DNA of 64,000 bases from Erythrobacter sp. (GTDB lineage Bacteria; Pseudomonadota; Alphaproteobacteria; Sphingomonadales; Sphingomonadaceae). The notes under the pieces were generated by a model. That model did not search any database. It worked only from the letters and a program-made list of their open reading frames with translations, and was not told where the DNA came from. The stretch covers positions 1,618,818-1,682,817 of the forward strand of contig CP073261.1 of NCBI GenBank assembly GCA_019739335.1, read 5' to 3'. Below are positions 27,454-36,788 of the stretch, in pieces (positions within the stretch are counted from its first letter, which is position 1; every line of letters begins with the position of its first letter). The position numbers were made by a program, and so were the translations under genes.

Positions 27454-28876
27454 GCCAGCTTACTCCGTCACGCTCCGCCAGCGCGATGGCCGCACTTGGG
27501 CCCCAGCTTCCGGCGCTGTAGGTCTTCACCTGCTTGCCTTCGGTGAGCCAGGTCGCGCGGATATCGTCCACCCAGCGCCACTGGGCTTCGACCTCGTCAC
27601 GCCGTACGAACAGCGTCTGGTCGCCGCCAACCAGATCGAGCAGCAGCCGTTCGTAGGCAATCCGCTTGTGCTTGCCGGTGAAAGCATCGGGCATGGCGAT
27701 GTGGAGCGGCAGCTCGCGCAGCGTCATCCCCTCATGCTCGATGCCGGGGACCTTGGACATCATCGACAGGGTAATGTTCTCTTCGGGCTGGATGCCGATC
27801 ACCAGCCGGTTCGGTTTCAGCTTTGCGCCGGGAAAAATCGAATGCGGGACGCAGCGGAATTGCACGACGATCTCCGTAACCCGTTCGGGCAGCCGCTTGC
27901 CGGTGCGCAGGTAGAACGGCACCCCGTGCCAGCGCCAGTTGTCGATATGCGCCTTGAGGGCAACGAAGGTCTCGGTATTGCTGTCGCGCCCCAGTTCCTC
28001 GTCATAACCGGGAACGATCGCCCCTGTGGAAGCCCCGCCGCGATACTGGCCGGTCACGCTCTCGCTCGCTTCGACCGAGCGCAAAGCGCGCAACACTTTC
28101 ACCTTTTCGTCGCGCACGGCCCCGGCATCGAAGCTGCTCGGCGGCTCCATCGCCACCAGTGCTAGCAATTGCAGCATGTGGTTCTGCACCATATCGCGCA
28201 GCGCGCCGGCGTTCTCGTAGAAATCGGCGCGACCTTCCAGCCCCACGGTTTCCGCCACGGTGATCTGCACATGGTCGATATGCTGGGCATTCCACAGCGG
28301 TTCGAACAGGATATTGGCAAACCGCAGCGCGATCAGGTTCTGCACCGTCTCCTTGCCGAGATAGTGATCGATGCGGAAAATCCGGTCTTCGCTGAAAGCG
28401 GCGGCCACGGCATCGTTGATGGCGCAGGAACTGGCGAGATCGGTGCCAAGCGGCTTTTCGAGGCAGATGCGCGAATTCGGCCCCGCCAGCCCGTGGTCGG
28501 CCAGCCCCTTGATCGTGGGCTCGAACAGGCTGGGCGCGGTGGAGAGGAAAATCGCGACTTGCCGATCAGTGCCGACTTTTGCCGCCAGATCGGCATAGCC
28601 TTCGGGCGTGGTCACATCGAGCTGGCTGTAGCTGAAGCGGTTGAGGAAATCGGCCATCCCGCCGCGCCGGTGCGCAGGCAGGTATTTCTCCACCGCCGCT
28701 CGCACGAAATTGCGGAATTCGTGATCGCTGTGCGCCGATCGTGCGGTGCCGACAATACGCAGGTCGTCCGCGAGCAGGCCTTCCGCCGCCAGTGCGCAGA
28801 GCGAGGGCAGCAGCATCCGCTGCGAGAGGTCGCCGGTCGCCCCGAACAGGATCAGCGTATCGGCCTTGGTCTGCAT
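27446..28876 (-). CDS. zwf: Glucose-6-phosphate 1-dehydrogenase Zwf
   Basis: This 476-residue enzyme oxidises glucose-6-phosphate with NAD(P)+ and starts the Entner-Doudoroff route. The nucleotide-binding motif [19 protein letters not shown] opens the protein. The substrate site is [15 protein letters not shown], near residue 180. [11 protein letters not shown] and [14 protein letters not shown] are further family blocks. It heads the operon zwf-edd-glk-eda-ppc. The order zwf-edd-glk also occurs in Zymomonas, which supports a sphingomonad origin. ATG 28876 is chosen over upstream in-frame codons that lack similarity. Confidence 0.96.
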   Translation of the reverse strand: MQTKADTLILFGATGDLSQRMLLPSLCALAAEGLLADDLRIVGTARSAHSDHEFRNFVRAAVEKYLPAHRRGGMADFLNRFSYSQLDVTTPEGYADLAAKVGTDRQVAIFLSTAPSLFEPTIKGLADHGLAGPNSRICLEKPLGTDLASSCAINDAVAAAFSEDRIFRIDHYLGKETVQNLIALRFANILFEPLWNAQHIDHVQITVAETVGLEGRADFYENAGALRDMVQNHMLQLLALVAMEPPSSFDAGAVRDEKVKVLRALRSVEASESVTGQYRGGASTGAIVPGYDEELGRDSNTETFVALKAHIDNWRWHGVPFYLRTGKRLPERVTEIVVQFRCVPHSIFPGAKLKPNRLVIGIQPEENITLSMMSKVPGIEHEGMTLRELPLHIAMPDAFTGKHKRIAYERLLLDLVGGDQTLFVRRDEVEAQWRWVDDIRATWLTEGKQVKTYSAGSWGPSAAIALAERDGVSWHE

Positions 28877-28913
28877 GGAAGTTATCTCGATTCCTCTGGT
28901 CTGCACCAACATT

Positions 28914-28924
28914 TTGCAGTGCAA
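28914..28924 (-). promoter_or_regulatory. Short palindrome upstream of zwf, possible operator
   Basis: TTGCAGTGCAA is a perfect palindrome around one central base and lies about 38 bases before the zwf ATG. A related TGCACCAAC follows nearer the gene. Position in the leader of the Entner-Doudoroff operon makes it a candidate regulator site. It does not match the HexR consensus as I know it, and no regulator is adjacent. This is weak evidence. Confidence 0.3.
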
Positions 28925-28949
28925 CATAAACCTGTCTGCGGCGCAAGCC

Positions 28950-29750
28950 TCACGCCATTTCGCGCACGTCCACGCTGCTGCCGTCGAACCGGGCGAAGCC
29001 GAAACTGGTCATGAAGCTGACATCCGCCGCATCGCGCCCGATGCCGATTTTCACCGTCGTGGCCGGATCGGCCATGCCGGTGGGATCGACGATTTGCCAT
29101 GATCCACCGCCGGGCATTTGCGGATCCGCCAGGAACACCTCGGCGACCGCGTGGAAATCCTGCGGCGTTACGCCGGGTGCATAGCAACTGACGTAGCGCG
29201 CCGGGATGGTGGAAGCGCGGGCGAAACAGATCATCACATGGGCAAAATCGCGACACACCCCGCGCCGTTCCACGAAAGTTTCGAGAGCGGTGGTGCTCGC
29301 ATCCGAAGCGCCTGGCGTATAGGTGAAATTCTCGGCGATCCAGTCGCGCATGGCGACCACCTTTGCGCCGCCCGCATGATTGCCGAAAGTGTCCGCCACG
29401 AAGTTCTGCATACGGTCGGCCTGGCAGTAGCGCGAATCGAATACGTATTCGACTGCCTCCCCCGGCAGGTCGTGCGGATCGAGCTGGGCGAGGCTGCCGA
29501 GATCGTGGACCTGCCGCTTGACGTCCACTTTCGCTGTGTAATCGACGCGGTAATCCCCCGTCGCCCGCACCCACAGCCGCTCCCCGATCCGCGCCTGCGC
29601 GGGAATGCTGGCAAGGTGCAGCGCCTTGGTCAGCCAGGTATCGTGTTCGAGGATGACCTGTTCGGGAATGGCCGCAGCCTGGAACTGCAACAGCAGATCG
29701 GTCGGCTGGTCGATATGAAAAGAGAAGCTGCTGGTGATTTCGATGGTCAT
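28950..29750 (-). CDS. Transglutaminase-like cysteine protease family protein
   Basis: This 266-residue protein has an N-terminal beta-rich domain (about residues 1-110) and a transglutaminase core. The catalytic triad is visible as Cys in RRGVCRDFAHVMI, His in QDFHAVAEVFL and Asp in WQIVDPTGMAD. No signal peptide was seen, so it is probably cytoplasmic. Members often process peptides or act with atypical peptide ligases, but none of those partner genes is adjacent. ATG 29750 begins MTIEITSSFSFHI, as in the family; upstream residues are unrelated. Confidence 0.86.
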   Translation of the reverse strand: MTIEITSSFSFHIDQPTDLLLQFQAAAIPEQVILEHDTWLTKALHLASIPAQARIGERLWVRATGDYRVDYTAKVDVKRQVHDLGSLAQLDPHDLPGEAVEYVFDSRYCQADRMQNFVADTFGNHAGGAKVVAMRDWIAENFTYTPGASDASTTALETFVERRGVCRDFAHVMICFARASTIPARYVSCYAPGVTPQDFHAVAEVFLADPQMPGGGSWQIVDPTGMADPATTVKIGIGRDAADVSFMTSFGFARFDGSSVDVREMA

Positions 29751-29793
29751 GGAACGCTCAACGGCTGGCGAACCGGCGGGTTTCGCGGGGGGA

Positions 29794-30210
29794 TCATTCG
29801 CCGAATAAATGCGCCACCACTTCGCGCCGGTGGGCGGCACGGCGGTGTTCGGCAAGGTATAGCCCCTGCCACGTACCCAGCGCCATAAGGCCGGCAGTAA
29901 CGGGAATCGAGAGCGATGTGCCGGTCAGCATCGTGCGGATGTGCGCGGGCATGTCGTCCGGGCCTTCACTGTCGTGCTCGTACCCCTCTCCTTCGGGAAC
30001 TGTTCGCGCCAGCCAGCGCAGCAAGTCGCGCTGCACCGCGGGCGCAGCGTTCTCGTTGATGAGCAGGCTGGCGGATGTGTGGCGGCAAAAGAGGGTGAGG
30101 AGGCCGGTGGCGATCCCGGTGCCAGCCAGCCAGTCGCTCACCTCGCCGGTGAATTCGTACAGCGCCTGTCCACGGGTGTTCAGCGTGAAAGTGGTTTGCC
30201 GTTGCTGCAT
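29794..30210 (-). CDS. yjbQ: YjbQ family protein (UPF0047)
   Basis: This 138-residue protein has the family pattern: FTLNTRGQALYEFTGEV, LLTLFCRHTSASLLINENA, the YEHDSEGPDDMPAHIR loop and LGTWQGLYLAEHR at the end. The conserved His residues in CRHTSAS, in the GYEHDSEGP loop and in MPAHIR probably bind metal. Homologues show weak thiamine-phosphate synthase activity, but the physiological reaction is unclear. It lies 43 bases upstream of the transglutaminase gene on the same strand. Confidence 0.9.
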   Translation of the reverse strand: MQQRQTTFTLNTRGQALYEFTGEVSDWLAGTGIATGLLTLFCRHTSASLLINENAAPAVQRDLLRWLARTVPEGEGYEHDSEGPDDMPAHIRTMLTGTSLSIPVTAGLMALGTWQGLYLAEHRRAAHRREVVAHLFGE

Positions 30211-30239
30211 CGCCTGAAGCTAGCACGCACTGGGGCGGC

Positions 30240-30294
30240 GAAACAGGCCCGGTGAAACAGGCCCGGTGAAACAGGGCGGTGAAACAGGGCTTGT
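30240..30294. repeat. Short tandem repeat, about four 14-base units
   Basis: The unit GAAACAGGCCCGGT is repeated exactly twice, then as GAAACAGGGCGGT (13 bases) and GAAACAGGGCTTGT. It lies in the gap between the divergent yjbQ and amidohydrolase genes, within the likely promoter region of both. Unit number could vary by replication slippage. Confidence 0.9.
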
Positions 30295-30346
30295 GCATGA
30301 GCGCCCAGCGACTAGTCTCGCCTGCAACGACAGGGAGTTAATCCGA

Positions 30347-31660
30347 ATGACACGCCTGAAAGCGGCTATCCTCGCCGCCAGCGCGCTCGGCGCGATTGCG
30401 GCTGCGCCTGCTGCCGCGCAAGACCAGCCCATCGCCTTTACCGGCGCGACCATCCACACGATGTCCGGCACCGGTGGCACCGGCACGATCGAAGGGGCCA
30501 CGCTAGTGGTGCAGGGCGGGCGGATCATTGCCGTGGGGGCGAATGTCGCCATCCCCGCAAATGCCGAGGTGCGCGATGCCAGTGGCATGGTCATCATGCC
30601 CGGTATCGTCGATACCCATTCGCATATCGGGCAGGTTTCCGGGGCGGACAGTTCGGGCGCGATCCAGCCCGATGTGCGCGCGCTCGATTCGATCAACGTG
30701 CGCCACAGCTCGATTGCCCGCGCCCGCTCGGGCGGTGTGACGACGGCGAATATCATGCCCGGCTCCGGCTATCTGATGAGCGGCCAGACCTTCTATATGC
30801 ACCTGGTGGATGCCAACCGGATCGAGGATTACGCCTTCCTGGATGAAGACGGTGACATGATCGGCGGAATGAAAATGGCCAACGGCACCAATCCCCTGCG
30901 CGAGACGCCCGGTTTCCCTGGCACCCGCGCGCGGTCGGCGGCGATGGTGCGTTCGCACTTCGTGGCGGCGCAGGAATATTGCGGCGGCGAGCGTTCGCCG
31001 CGCGACATCGGCATGGACGCCATGTGCGAAGTGCTCGAAGGCGAACGGCTGGTCCATTTCCACACCCACCGTTCGGACGACATCATGACCGCGTTGCGCC
31101 TGCGCCGCGAATTCGGCTTCGAGATGCTGCTCCAGCACGGGATTGAAAGCGCGCGGGTGGCGCAGGAAATCGCTGCCGAAGGCGTGCCCGTTTCGGCGAT
31201 CCTGGTGGACAGCCCCGGCGGCAAGCTGGAAGCGGTCGAGGCCAATCTGGAAACCGCAGCCACGCTGGAAGCGGCGGGCGTGTTCCTCTCGCTGCATTCG
31301 GATGACAACATCATCGATAGCCGCCTGATGTTCCGGCAGGCAGGCCTTGCGGTGCGCGGAGGGATGAGCCGCGATGGGGCGCTGCGCGCACTCACGATCA
31401 ACGGCGCGGTGCAGCTGGGGCTGGAGGACCGCGTGGGCAGCCTGGAAGAAGGCAAATATGCCGATTTCCTGATCCTCACCGGCGATCCGCTCTCGGTCTA
31501 TACCGACATTGCGGAAACCTGGGTGCTGGGCGAACTGCTTTACGATGCGGACGATCCGGAAGACCTGGTCCATGCGACCGGCGGTTTTGGTGCAGGCAAT
31601 CCGCAGACCAATACCCACGTGCTCGAACGGGAAGCGCATATGCAGGAGGATGTCCATTGA
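30347..31660 (+). CDS. Exported amidohydrolase family protein
   Basis: This 437-residue protein has a signal peptide ending near PAAAQ (about residue 25) and an imidazolonepropionase-like amidohydrolase domain. Metal-binding features are the DTHSHIG motif near residue 90, LVHFHTHR, LLQHGIES and LHSDDN. The C-terminal beta-sandwich part is GSLEEGKYADFLILTGDPL. It would hydrolyse cyclic amides or peptides in the periplasm; the substrate is unknown. The next gene is a paralogue whose TTG start overlaps this stop. Confidence 0.85.
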   Translation: MTRLKAAILAASALGAIAAAPAAAQDQPIAFTGATIHTMSGTGGTGTIEGATLVVQGGRIIAVGANVAIPANAEVRDASGMVIMPGIVDTHSHIGQVSGADSSGAIQPDVRALDSINVRHSSIARARSGGVTTANIMPGSGYLMSGQTFYMHLVDANRIEDYAFLDEDGDMIGGMKMANGTNPLRETPGFPGTRARSAAMVRSHFVAAQEYCGGERSPRDIGMDAMCEVLEGERLVHFHTHRSDDIMTALRLRREFGFEMLLQHGIESARVAQEIAAEGVPVSAILVDSPGGKLEAVEANLETAATLEAAGVFLSLHSDDNIIDSRLMFRQAGLAVRGGMSRDGALRALTINGAVQLGLEDRVGSLEEGKYADFLILTGDPLSVYTDIAETWVLGELLYDADDPEDLVHATGGFGAGNPQTNTHVLEREAHMQEDVH

Positions 31661-32883
31661 GCACGCTGGTAAAGGCTCTCGCAGGCACACTCGCTGCCGC
31701 GTTGCTATCCTCCACTGCCCTGGCGCAAGATGTCGCCGTGCGCGGCGAACAGGTCTGGACGATGGGGCCGCAGGGCGTGATTGCCGACGGCGTAGTGGTG
31801 ATCGCGGACGGGCGCATCGTGGCGGTAGGCCCGGCAGCGAGCACGCCGATCCCGGCGGGCATCGAAGTGCTGAGCGCGCCGGTGGTGACGCCCGGCCTGA
31901 TCGACGCGCATTCGACCGTCGGACTGACCGGCTATCTCAACCAGCCCGACGATCAGGACCAGTTGGACGAAAGCGCGCCGATGCAACCGCAGCTGCGCGC
32001 GATCGATGCCTACAATCCGCATGACCGGCTGGTGCAATGGGTGCGCGAACTGGGCGTGACGACGCTGCACACCGGGCATGGCCCCGGCGCGCTGGTGTCG
32101 GGGCAGACAATGGTGGTCAAGACGCGCGGCAACACCGTGGAAGCGGCGCTGGTGGAAGACGGCACGATGATCGCCACCAACCTCGGTGCATGGGCGCTCG
32201 ATCAGGACAGTTCGCCGGGTACCCGCGCCAAGCAGATGGCGATGCTGCGCCAGGCGCTGCTCGACGCGCAGGGTGCTGGCGATGCGGACGACGACGATGA
32301 GGAAGCGGGCGAAGCGGGCGCACGCGATCTGGTGCGCGAGGCGTTCCAGTCGGTCATTCGCGGCGAAACCCCGCTGATGATTACCGCCAACCGGATGCAG
32401 GACATGCAGAGCGCACTGCGGCTGGCCGATGAATTCGGCATCACCGTGGTACTCGACGGCGCGGCGGACGCGCACCTGATGCTGGACGAACTGCGCGAAG
32501 CGGGGGTCTCGGTAATCCTCCACCCCACGATGGCGCGCAACGATGGCGAGCTGGAAAACGCCGCCTTCACCACTGCCGCGATGCTGGCCGAAGCGGGCGT
32601 GCCGTTCGCATTGCAATCGGGATATGAAGCCTATGTGCCCAAGACCCGCGTGGTGCTCTGGGAAGCGGGGTTTGCGGCGGGCAATGGCCTCGCGCCGCAG
32701 GATGCGCTGGCGAGCATCACCATCGATGCCGCGCGGATCATCGGCATGGGCGAGCGGATCGGATCGCTGGAAGTCGGCAAGGATGGCGATGTGGCGATGT
32801 TCGACGGTGATCCGTTCGAATATACCAGCCATGTCACCGGCGTGGTGATCGAGGGCGTGGTGGAAAGCCGCGCGGTGCGGTAG
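31657..32883 (+). CDS. Exported amidohydrolase family protein, second copy
   Basis: This 408-residue paralogue of the preceding gene has a signal peptide (cleavage near TALAQ, about residue 24). It starts at TTG 31657, seven bases after AGGAGG and overlapping the upstream TGA. The usual HxH metal pair is altered: the strand reads LIDAHSTVG, with Ser where the second His would be. The later QSGYEAYVPKTR region also lacks the expected histidine pair. It may be catalytically weak and function as a partner of its neighbour. The C-terminal GSLEVGKDGDVAMFDGDPF is conserved. Confidence 0.82.
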   Translation: MSTLVKALAGTLAAALLSSTALAQDVAVRGEQVWTMGPQGVIADGVVVIADGRIVAVGPAASTPIPAGIEVLSAPVVTPGLIDAHSTVGLTGYLNQPDDQDQLDESAPMQPQLRAIDAYNPHDRLVQWVRELGVTTLHTGHGPGALVSGQTMVVKTRGNTVEAALVEDGTMIATNLGAWALDQDSSPGTRAKQMAMLRQALLDAQGAGDADDDDEEAGEAGARDLVREAFQSVIRGETPLMITANRMQDMQSALRLADEFGITVVLDGAADAHLMLDELREAGVSVILHPTMARNDGELENAAFTTAAMLAEAGVPFALQSGYEAYVPKTRVVLWEAGFAAGNGLAPQDALASITIDAARIIGMGERIGSLEVGKDGDVAMFDGDPFEYTSHVTGVVIEGVVESRAVR

Positions 32884-33077
32884 GACAAATGCCGGCCGAA
32901 CAGCGCTTTCCTACAGCTGGATATGCTGATTAGATCCGACGCGCACTGCCTCGTGCGAAGGGCAGGTTTTTTCTCCGCGTCGGTTCCCTTTTGCCATTCA
33001 GGTAGCTCGCGCGGAGCACGATTTTGGTGTCGCCTTAGTGTAAACTTCGCCGCATTGTTCAGTCGGCGCGCAGAGGA

Positions 33078-34442
33078 TCAGGCAAGCGACCCAAACAGGT
33101 CGTGCGCGTCGGCATCCTCGATTGTCGCCTGCACGAGGTCGCCGGGGACGAGCGTTGCGGGCACATTGCGCAGGTAGACCGCGCCGTCGATTTCCGGCGC
33201 ATCCGCTTGGCTGCGTCCGGTCGCGCCGATGTCGCCGTCCTCGTCCGGCTCGCCCACTTCGTCGATGATGACGGGCATGGTGCGGCCGACCTTGGCGGCG
33301 AGCTTTTCGGCGCTGATCCGCTCGGTCAGTTCCATCAGCCGCGCGTAGCGTTCTTCCTTCAGCGCATCAGGCACCGGATCGGGCAGCAGGTTGGCCGCCG
33401 CGCCCGCCACCGGCTCGAAGCGGAACGCGCCGACCCGGTCGAGTTGAGCCTCCTCCAGCCATTCTAGCAGGTAGAGGAAATCGGCCTCGGTCTCGCCCGG
33501 AAAGCCGACCACGAAGCTGGAACGGATGGTCAGATCGGGCGCAATCGCGCGCCAGTTGCGGATGCGTTCGAGCACCTTCGCCTCGTTCGCAGGGCGTCTC
33601 ATCGCCCGCAAAACCGAGGGGCTGGCGTGCTGGAACGGAATGTCGAGATAGGGCGTCAGCAGCCCCTCCGCCATCAGCGGGATCACCGCATCGACGTGCG
33701 GGTAGGGATAGACATAGTGCAGCCGCACCCACGGCGTCGCGCCTTCGGGCGTGCGCAGCTGGCCGAGCTCGCGGGCAAGATCGGTCATGTGGGCGCGGAC
33801 CGGATGGTCCTTCCACATCCGCTCCTCGTGCCGCGTATCGACCCCGTAGGCGCTGGTGTCCTGGCTGATGACCAGCAGCTCCTTCGTCCCGGCGGCGACC
33901 AGCTTTTCCGCCTCGCGCAGCACTGCATCGATCCGTCGGCTGGCGAGCTTCCCGCGCAGTTGCGGGATGATGCAAAAGGCGCAGGAATGGTTGCAGCCTT
34001 CGCTGATCTTGAGATAGCTGTAGTGGCGCGGTGTCAGCTTCACGTCCGGCTGCGGGATCAGGTCGATGAACGGACCTTGGGTGGGCGGCGCAGCTTCGTG
34101 AACCGCGTGGACGACATCCTCGTATTGGTGCGCCCCGGTGATCGCCAGCACCTGCGGGAAGCGGGCGCGGATCACGTCGGCTTCCTCGCCCATGCACCCG
34201 GTCACGATCACCCGCCCGTTCTCGGCAATCGCTTCGCCGATCGCGTCGAGGCTCTCCTCCTTGGCGGAGTCGAGAAAGCCGCAGGTGTTGACCAGCACCA
34301 CGTCGGCCCCGGCGTAGTCGGCGCTCATCGCATAGCCGTCCGCGCGCAGGCGGGTGAGGATGCGTTCGGAATCGACCAGCGCCTTGGGGCAGCCGAGGCT
34401 GACCATGCCGACTTTCTTTTGCTCGGGGATTTGCGTTGCCAT
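33078..34442 (-). CDS. rimO: Ribosomal protein S12 methylthiotransferase RimO
   Basis: This 454-residue radical SAM enzyme adds a methylthio group to Asp of ribosomal protein S12. The N-terminal UPF0004 domain begins [16 protein letters not shown] and has [13 protein letters not shown] and TGCMGEEA, whose cysteines hold the second cluster. The SAM cluster motif is [17 protein letters not shown]-terminal TRAM domain follows from about residue 375. ATG 34442 is preferred over GTG 34445. The 194 bases downstream to the amidohydrolase gene contain no gene I can recognise. Confidence 0.96.
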   Translation of the reverse strand: MATQIPEQKKVGMVSLGCPKALVDSERILTRLRADGYAMSADYAGADVVLVNTCGFLDSAKEESLDAIGEAIAENGRVIVTGCMGEEADVIRARFPQVLAITGAHQYEDVVHAVHEAAPPTQGPFIDLIPQPDVKLTPRHYSYLKISEGCNHSCAFCIIPQLRGKLASRRIDAVLREAEKLVAAGTKELLVISQDTSAYGVDTRHEERMWKDHPVRAHMTDLARELGQLRTPEGATPWVRLHYVYPYPHVDAVIPLMAEGLLTPYLDIPFQHASPSVLRAMRRPANEAKVLERIRNWRAIAPDLTIRSSFVVGFPGETEADFLYLLEWLEEAQLDRVGAFRFEPVAGAAANLLPDPVPDALKEERYARLMELTERISAEKLAAKVGRTMPVIIDEVGEPDEDGDIGATGRSQADAPEIDGAVYLRNVPATLVPGDLVQATIEDADAHDLFGSLA

Positions 34443-34519
34443 CACGAGCGCGCCCCTACACGTGCGGGGCGCTTTCGGCTAGGGGTAGCGGTGGGACGCA
34501 ATCTGGAGGGGAATTCATC

Positions 34520-34936
34520 ATGGGCGAGATCAATCTGCTGGCGGTGTTTCTGGCGGCCACGGCCTTCTTCGTGCTTGGCGCGCTGTGGTACGGGATGCTG
34601 TTCGGCAAGCCGTGGCGCGCGATGAACGGAATCACAGACGAAATGGTGAAGGCCGGGCCGCAGCCGGGTCAGAACCCGACTTGGCTAATCATGGGGCTGG
34701 CCTTCGCGTTCGAACTGCTGATCGCGCTGATGCTGGCACACCAGTTCGCGATGACCACGCCTTCGGATCGCGGCAAGATGATGATCGCGGTGGGCTATGG
34801 GGCGACGCTGATGGCCCCGGCGCTGGGGATCAATTACCTGTTCCAGATGCGGCCGGGCAAGCTGTTCGCCATCGATGCGGGCCATTTCATCGTCGGCATG
34901 GCGCTGATGGGCGGGGTTTTCGCCGCGTTCGACTAG
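34520..34936 (+). CDS. DUF1761 family membrane protein
   Basis: This is a 138-residue protein with four hydrophobic segments in the DUF1761 pattern. ALWYGMLFGKPWRAMNG follows the first segment, and there is a conserved FAIDAGHFIVGMALMG near the end. The family is of unknown function. The ATG follows CTGGAGGGGAATTC at suitable spacing. It is divergent from rimO and its stop overlaps the stop of the convergent potassium-channel gene by four bases. Confidence 0.82.
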   Translation: MGEINLLAVFLAATAFFVLGALWYGMLFGKPWRAMNGITDEMVKAGPQPGQNPTWLIMGLAFAFELLIALMLAHQFAMTTPSDRGKMMIAVGYGATLMAPALGINYLFQMRPGKLFAIDAGHFIVGMALMGGVFAAFD

Positions 34937-36000
34937 TCCTCGTCGCTTTCGGTTGCTTCACTGGGGAGGATTTCCACCACCACATCGCCCGCTTGCAGGC
35001 AATCGGCTTCGTGTTCCCAGAAGCCACACGGCTTGCCGTTGCGATAGACCCGCACGCCCTTGCCGCCGGTAGCGAGTTCGCTCAGCGGCTTGCCGATTTC
35101 CTCGGGCAGCACCTTGCGTTCGATCAGTTGCACCCGCCCGCTTACCGAAGCCAGATCGGACATATATTCGGCGATATGCGCGCCCGCAGCGCTGCCCGCC
35201 AGCAGCAGGCCGGTAAAGCGCACCGGATTGATCACGTTGTCCGCCCCGGCCTGCCGTGCCAACAATTCGTTGTCCGCGGCGCGCACCACCACGCTGATCG
35301 GGACATTGGGCGCGAGGTGGCGGACGGTGAGAACGATCAGGATCGAACTGTCGTCGCGCCCTGCCGATACCAGCACCGTCCGCGCTTCGCGAATGCGTAC
35401 TGCCTCAAGGCTTTCGTCTCTCGTGGCGTCGGCCTGAATCACGTTGCAGCCGAGCGCCTCGGCCTTCTCCAGCCGCTCCGCGCTCGGGTCCATCACCACG
35501 ATGCATTCCGGTTCAATCCCGCGATCGATCAGTTCGCCCACGGCTTCGGAGCCGGAGACACCGAAGCCGAGGACGACGATATGGTCGGAGAGCTTCTCCT
35601 GAATGCGGGCCATGTGCCATTTCTCCCAGCTGCGCTTGATGACAAAACTGTAGGCCGCTCCCACGAAAATGAAGATCACCGCCACCCGCACCGGGGTCAC
35701 GATGATCGCCTCGATCATCCGCGAGCGGTCGCTGATCGGAGCAATATCGCCGAAGCCGGTGGTGGTGACGGATATCATCGTGAAATAGACGACATCCGAA
35801 AAGCTGATGTGCCCGTCGACGTTATCGACCAGCCCGTCTCGATCCCACCAGTGGATCATGATGACGGCAAAGATCAGGAACAGTGCCACGCCCAGGCGGA
35901 TACCCAGATCGCCCCAGACCGGTATCTTCACCGCCCGGCGCAGGGGCACCAGCCCGGCATCGGCCTTGCGCTTCGCCGTTTTCCTGGTTGAAAGCGCCAT
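34933..36000 (-). CDS. Potassium channel protein with TrkA (RCK) domains
   Basis: This 355-residue protein has two membrane helices around a pore loop whose selectivity filter reads TTTGFGD, near residue 82. An RCK/TrkA-N domain with the nucleotide-binding motif VVLGFGVSGSEAVGELIDRG follows, then a TrkA-C domain (about residues 270-345) including VYRNGKPCGFWEHEADCLQA. It is an inner-membrane ligand-gated cation channel. The ligand cannot be told from sequence. surE follows 17 bases upstream of its start on the same strand. Confidence 0.9.
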   Translation of the reverse strand: MALSTRKTAKRKADAGLVPLRRAVKIPVWGDLGIRLGVALFLIFAVIMIHWWDRDGLVDNVDGHISFSDVVYFTMISVTTTGFGDIAPISDRSRMIEAIIVTPVRVAVIFIFVGAAYSFVIKRSWEKWHMARIQEKLSDHIVVLGFGVSGSEAVGELIDRGIEPECIVVMDPSAERLEKAEALGCNVIQADATRDESLEAVRIREARTVLVSAGRDDSSILIVLTVRHLAPNVPISVVVRAADNELLARQAGADNVINPVRFTGLLLAGSAAGAHIAEYMSDLASVSGRVQLIERKVLPEEIGKPLSELATGGKGVRVYRNGKPCGFWEHEADCLQAGDVVVEILPSEATESDED

Positions 36001-36017
36001 CGGTCAGCGTGCTCCCA

Positions 36018-36788
36018 TCATCCGGCAAACCGCTCCGCCTCAAATCGCTCAGCCAAAGCGCCGATGGCCGAGTGCTGGGTCATGTCCAATTGCAGCGGAG
36101 TGACGGAAATGTAGCCGTCCTCCACCGCTTCCAGATCGGTGCCGTGGTCCAATGTATGTTCGGCATCCTGCAGGCCGAACCAGTAATAGGGCCGACCGCG
36201 CGGGTCCTCGCCTTCCACCAGCGATCCGCGTCCGTAATCGTGGAACCCCTGCCGCACCACGCGGATGCCACGCACAGCTTCGGCGGGCAGGGCAGGGAAG
36301 TTGACGTTTATGAGCGTGCGCCGCGCCATCGCCATATCGATCAGCGGTTCGAGCACGCGCGCGCCCCAGTGCTGCGTCGCCGAGAAACTGGCGCCGTTGT
36401 CGCGGAAGGCCTGGCTCAGCGCGATGGCCGGAATGCCTGCCAGCGCGCCTTCGATGGCGGCGGAGATGGTGCCCGAATAGGTAATATCGTCGCCGAGGTT
36501 CTCGCCCGCGTTGACACCGGAAATCACCAGATCGGGGGGCTGGTCGGGAAACAGCTTGCGCAGCGCCAGATTGACGCTGTCGGTCGGCGTGCCTGTAACC
36601 GAAAAGCGCCGCCCGCCATGCTCGCGCAGCCGCACCGGCATGTGCAGCGTCAGCGAATGGCCCGCGCCCGATTGCTCCTCTGCCGGGGCGCAGACCCAGA
36701 CATCGTCGGACAATTGCGCCGCCAGTTCCTCCAGCACGGTGAGACCGGGAGCGTGGATGCCATCGTCATTGGTGAGGAGGATGCGCAT
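36018..36788 (-). CDS. surE: 5'/3'-nucleotidase SurE
   Basis: This 256-residue survival protein dephosphorylates nucleoside monophosphates and is linked to stationary-phase survival. The metal site is formed by [16 protein letters not shown] at the N-terminus, APAEEQSGAGHSLTLH, and VISGVNAGENLGDDITYSGT. Its ATG shares one base with the serS stop (TGATG). serS-surE adjacency, often followed by pcm and nlpD, is common in proteobacteria. The K+ channel gene follows downstream. Confidence 0.95.
   Translation of the reverse strand: MRILLTNDDGIHAPGLTVLEELAAQLSDDVWVCAPAEEQSGAGHSLTLHMPVRLREHGGRRFSVTGTPTDSVNLALRKLFPDQPPDLVISGVNAGENLGDDITYSGTISAAIEGALAGIPAIALSQAFRDNGASFSATQHWGARVLEPLIDMAMARRTLINVNFPALPAEAVRGIRVVRQGFHDYGRGSLVEGEDPRGRPYYWFGLQDAEHTLDHGTDLEAVEDGYISVTPLQLDMTQHSAIGALAERFEAERFAG

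Noticed and set aside
32884-33077. Possible tRNA in the gap between the amidohydrolase and rimO genes (GTAGCTCGCGCGGAGC)
   Set aside because: Only a D-arm-like string is present; no acceptor stem, anticodon arm or TPsiC arm could be drawn on either strand.
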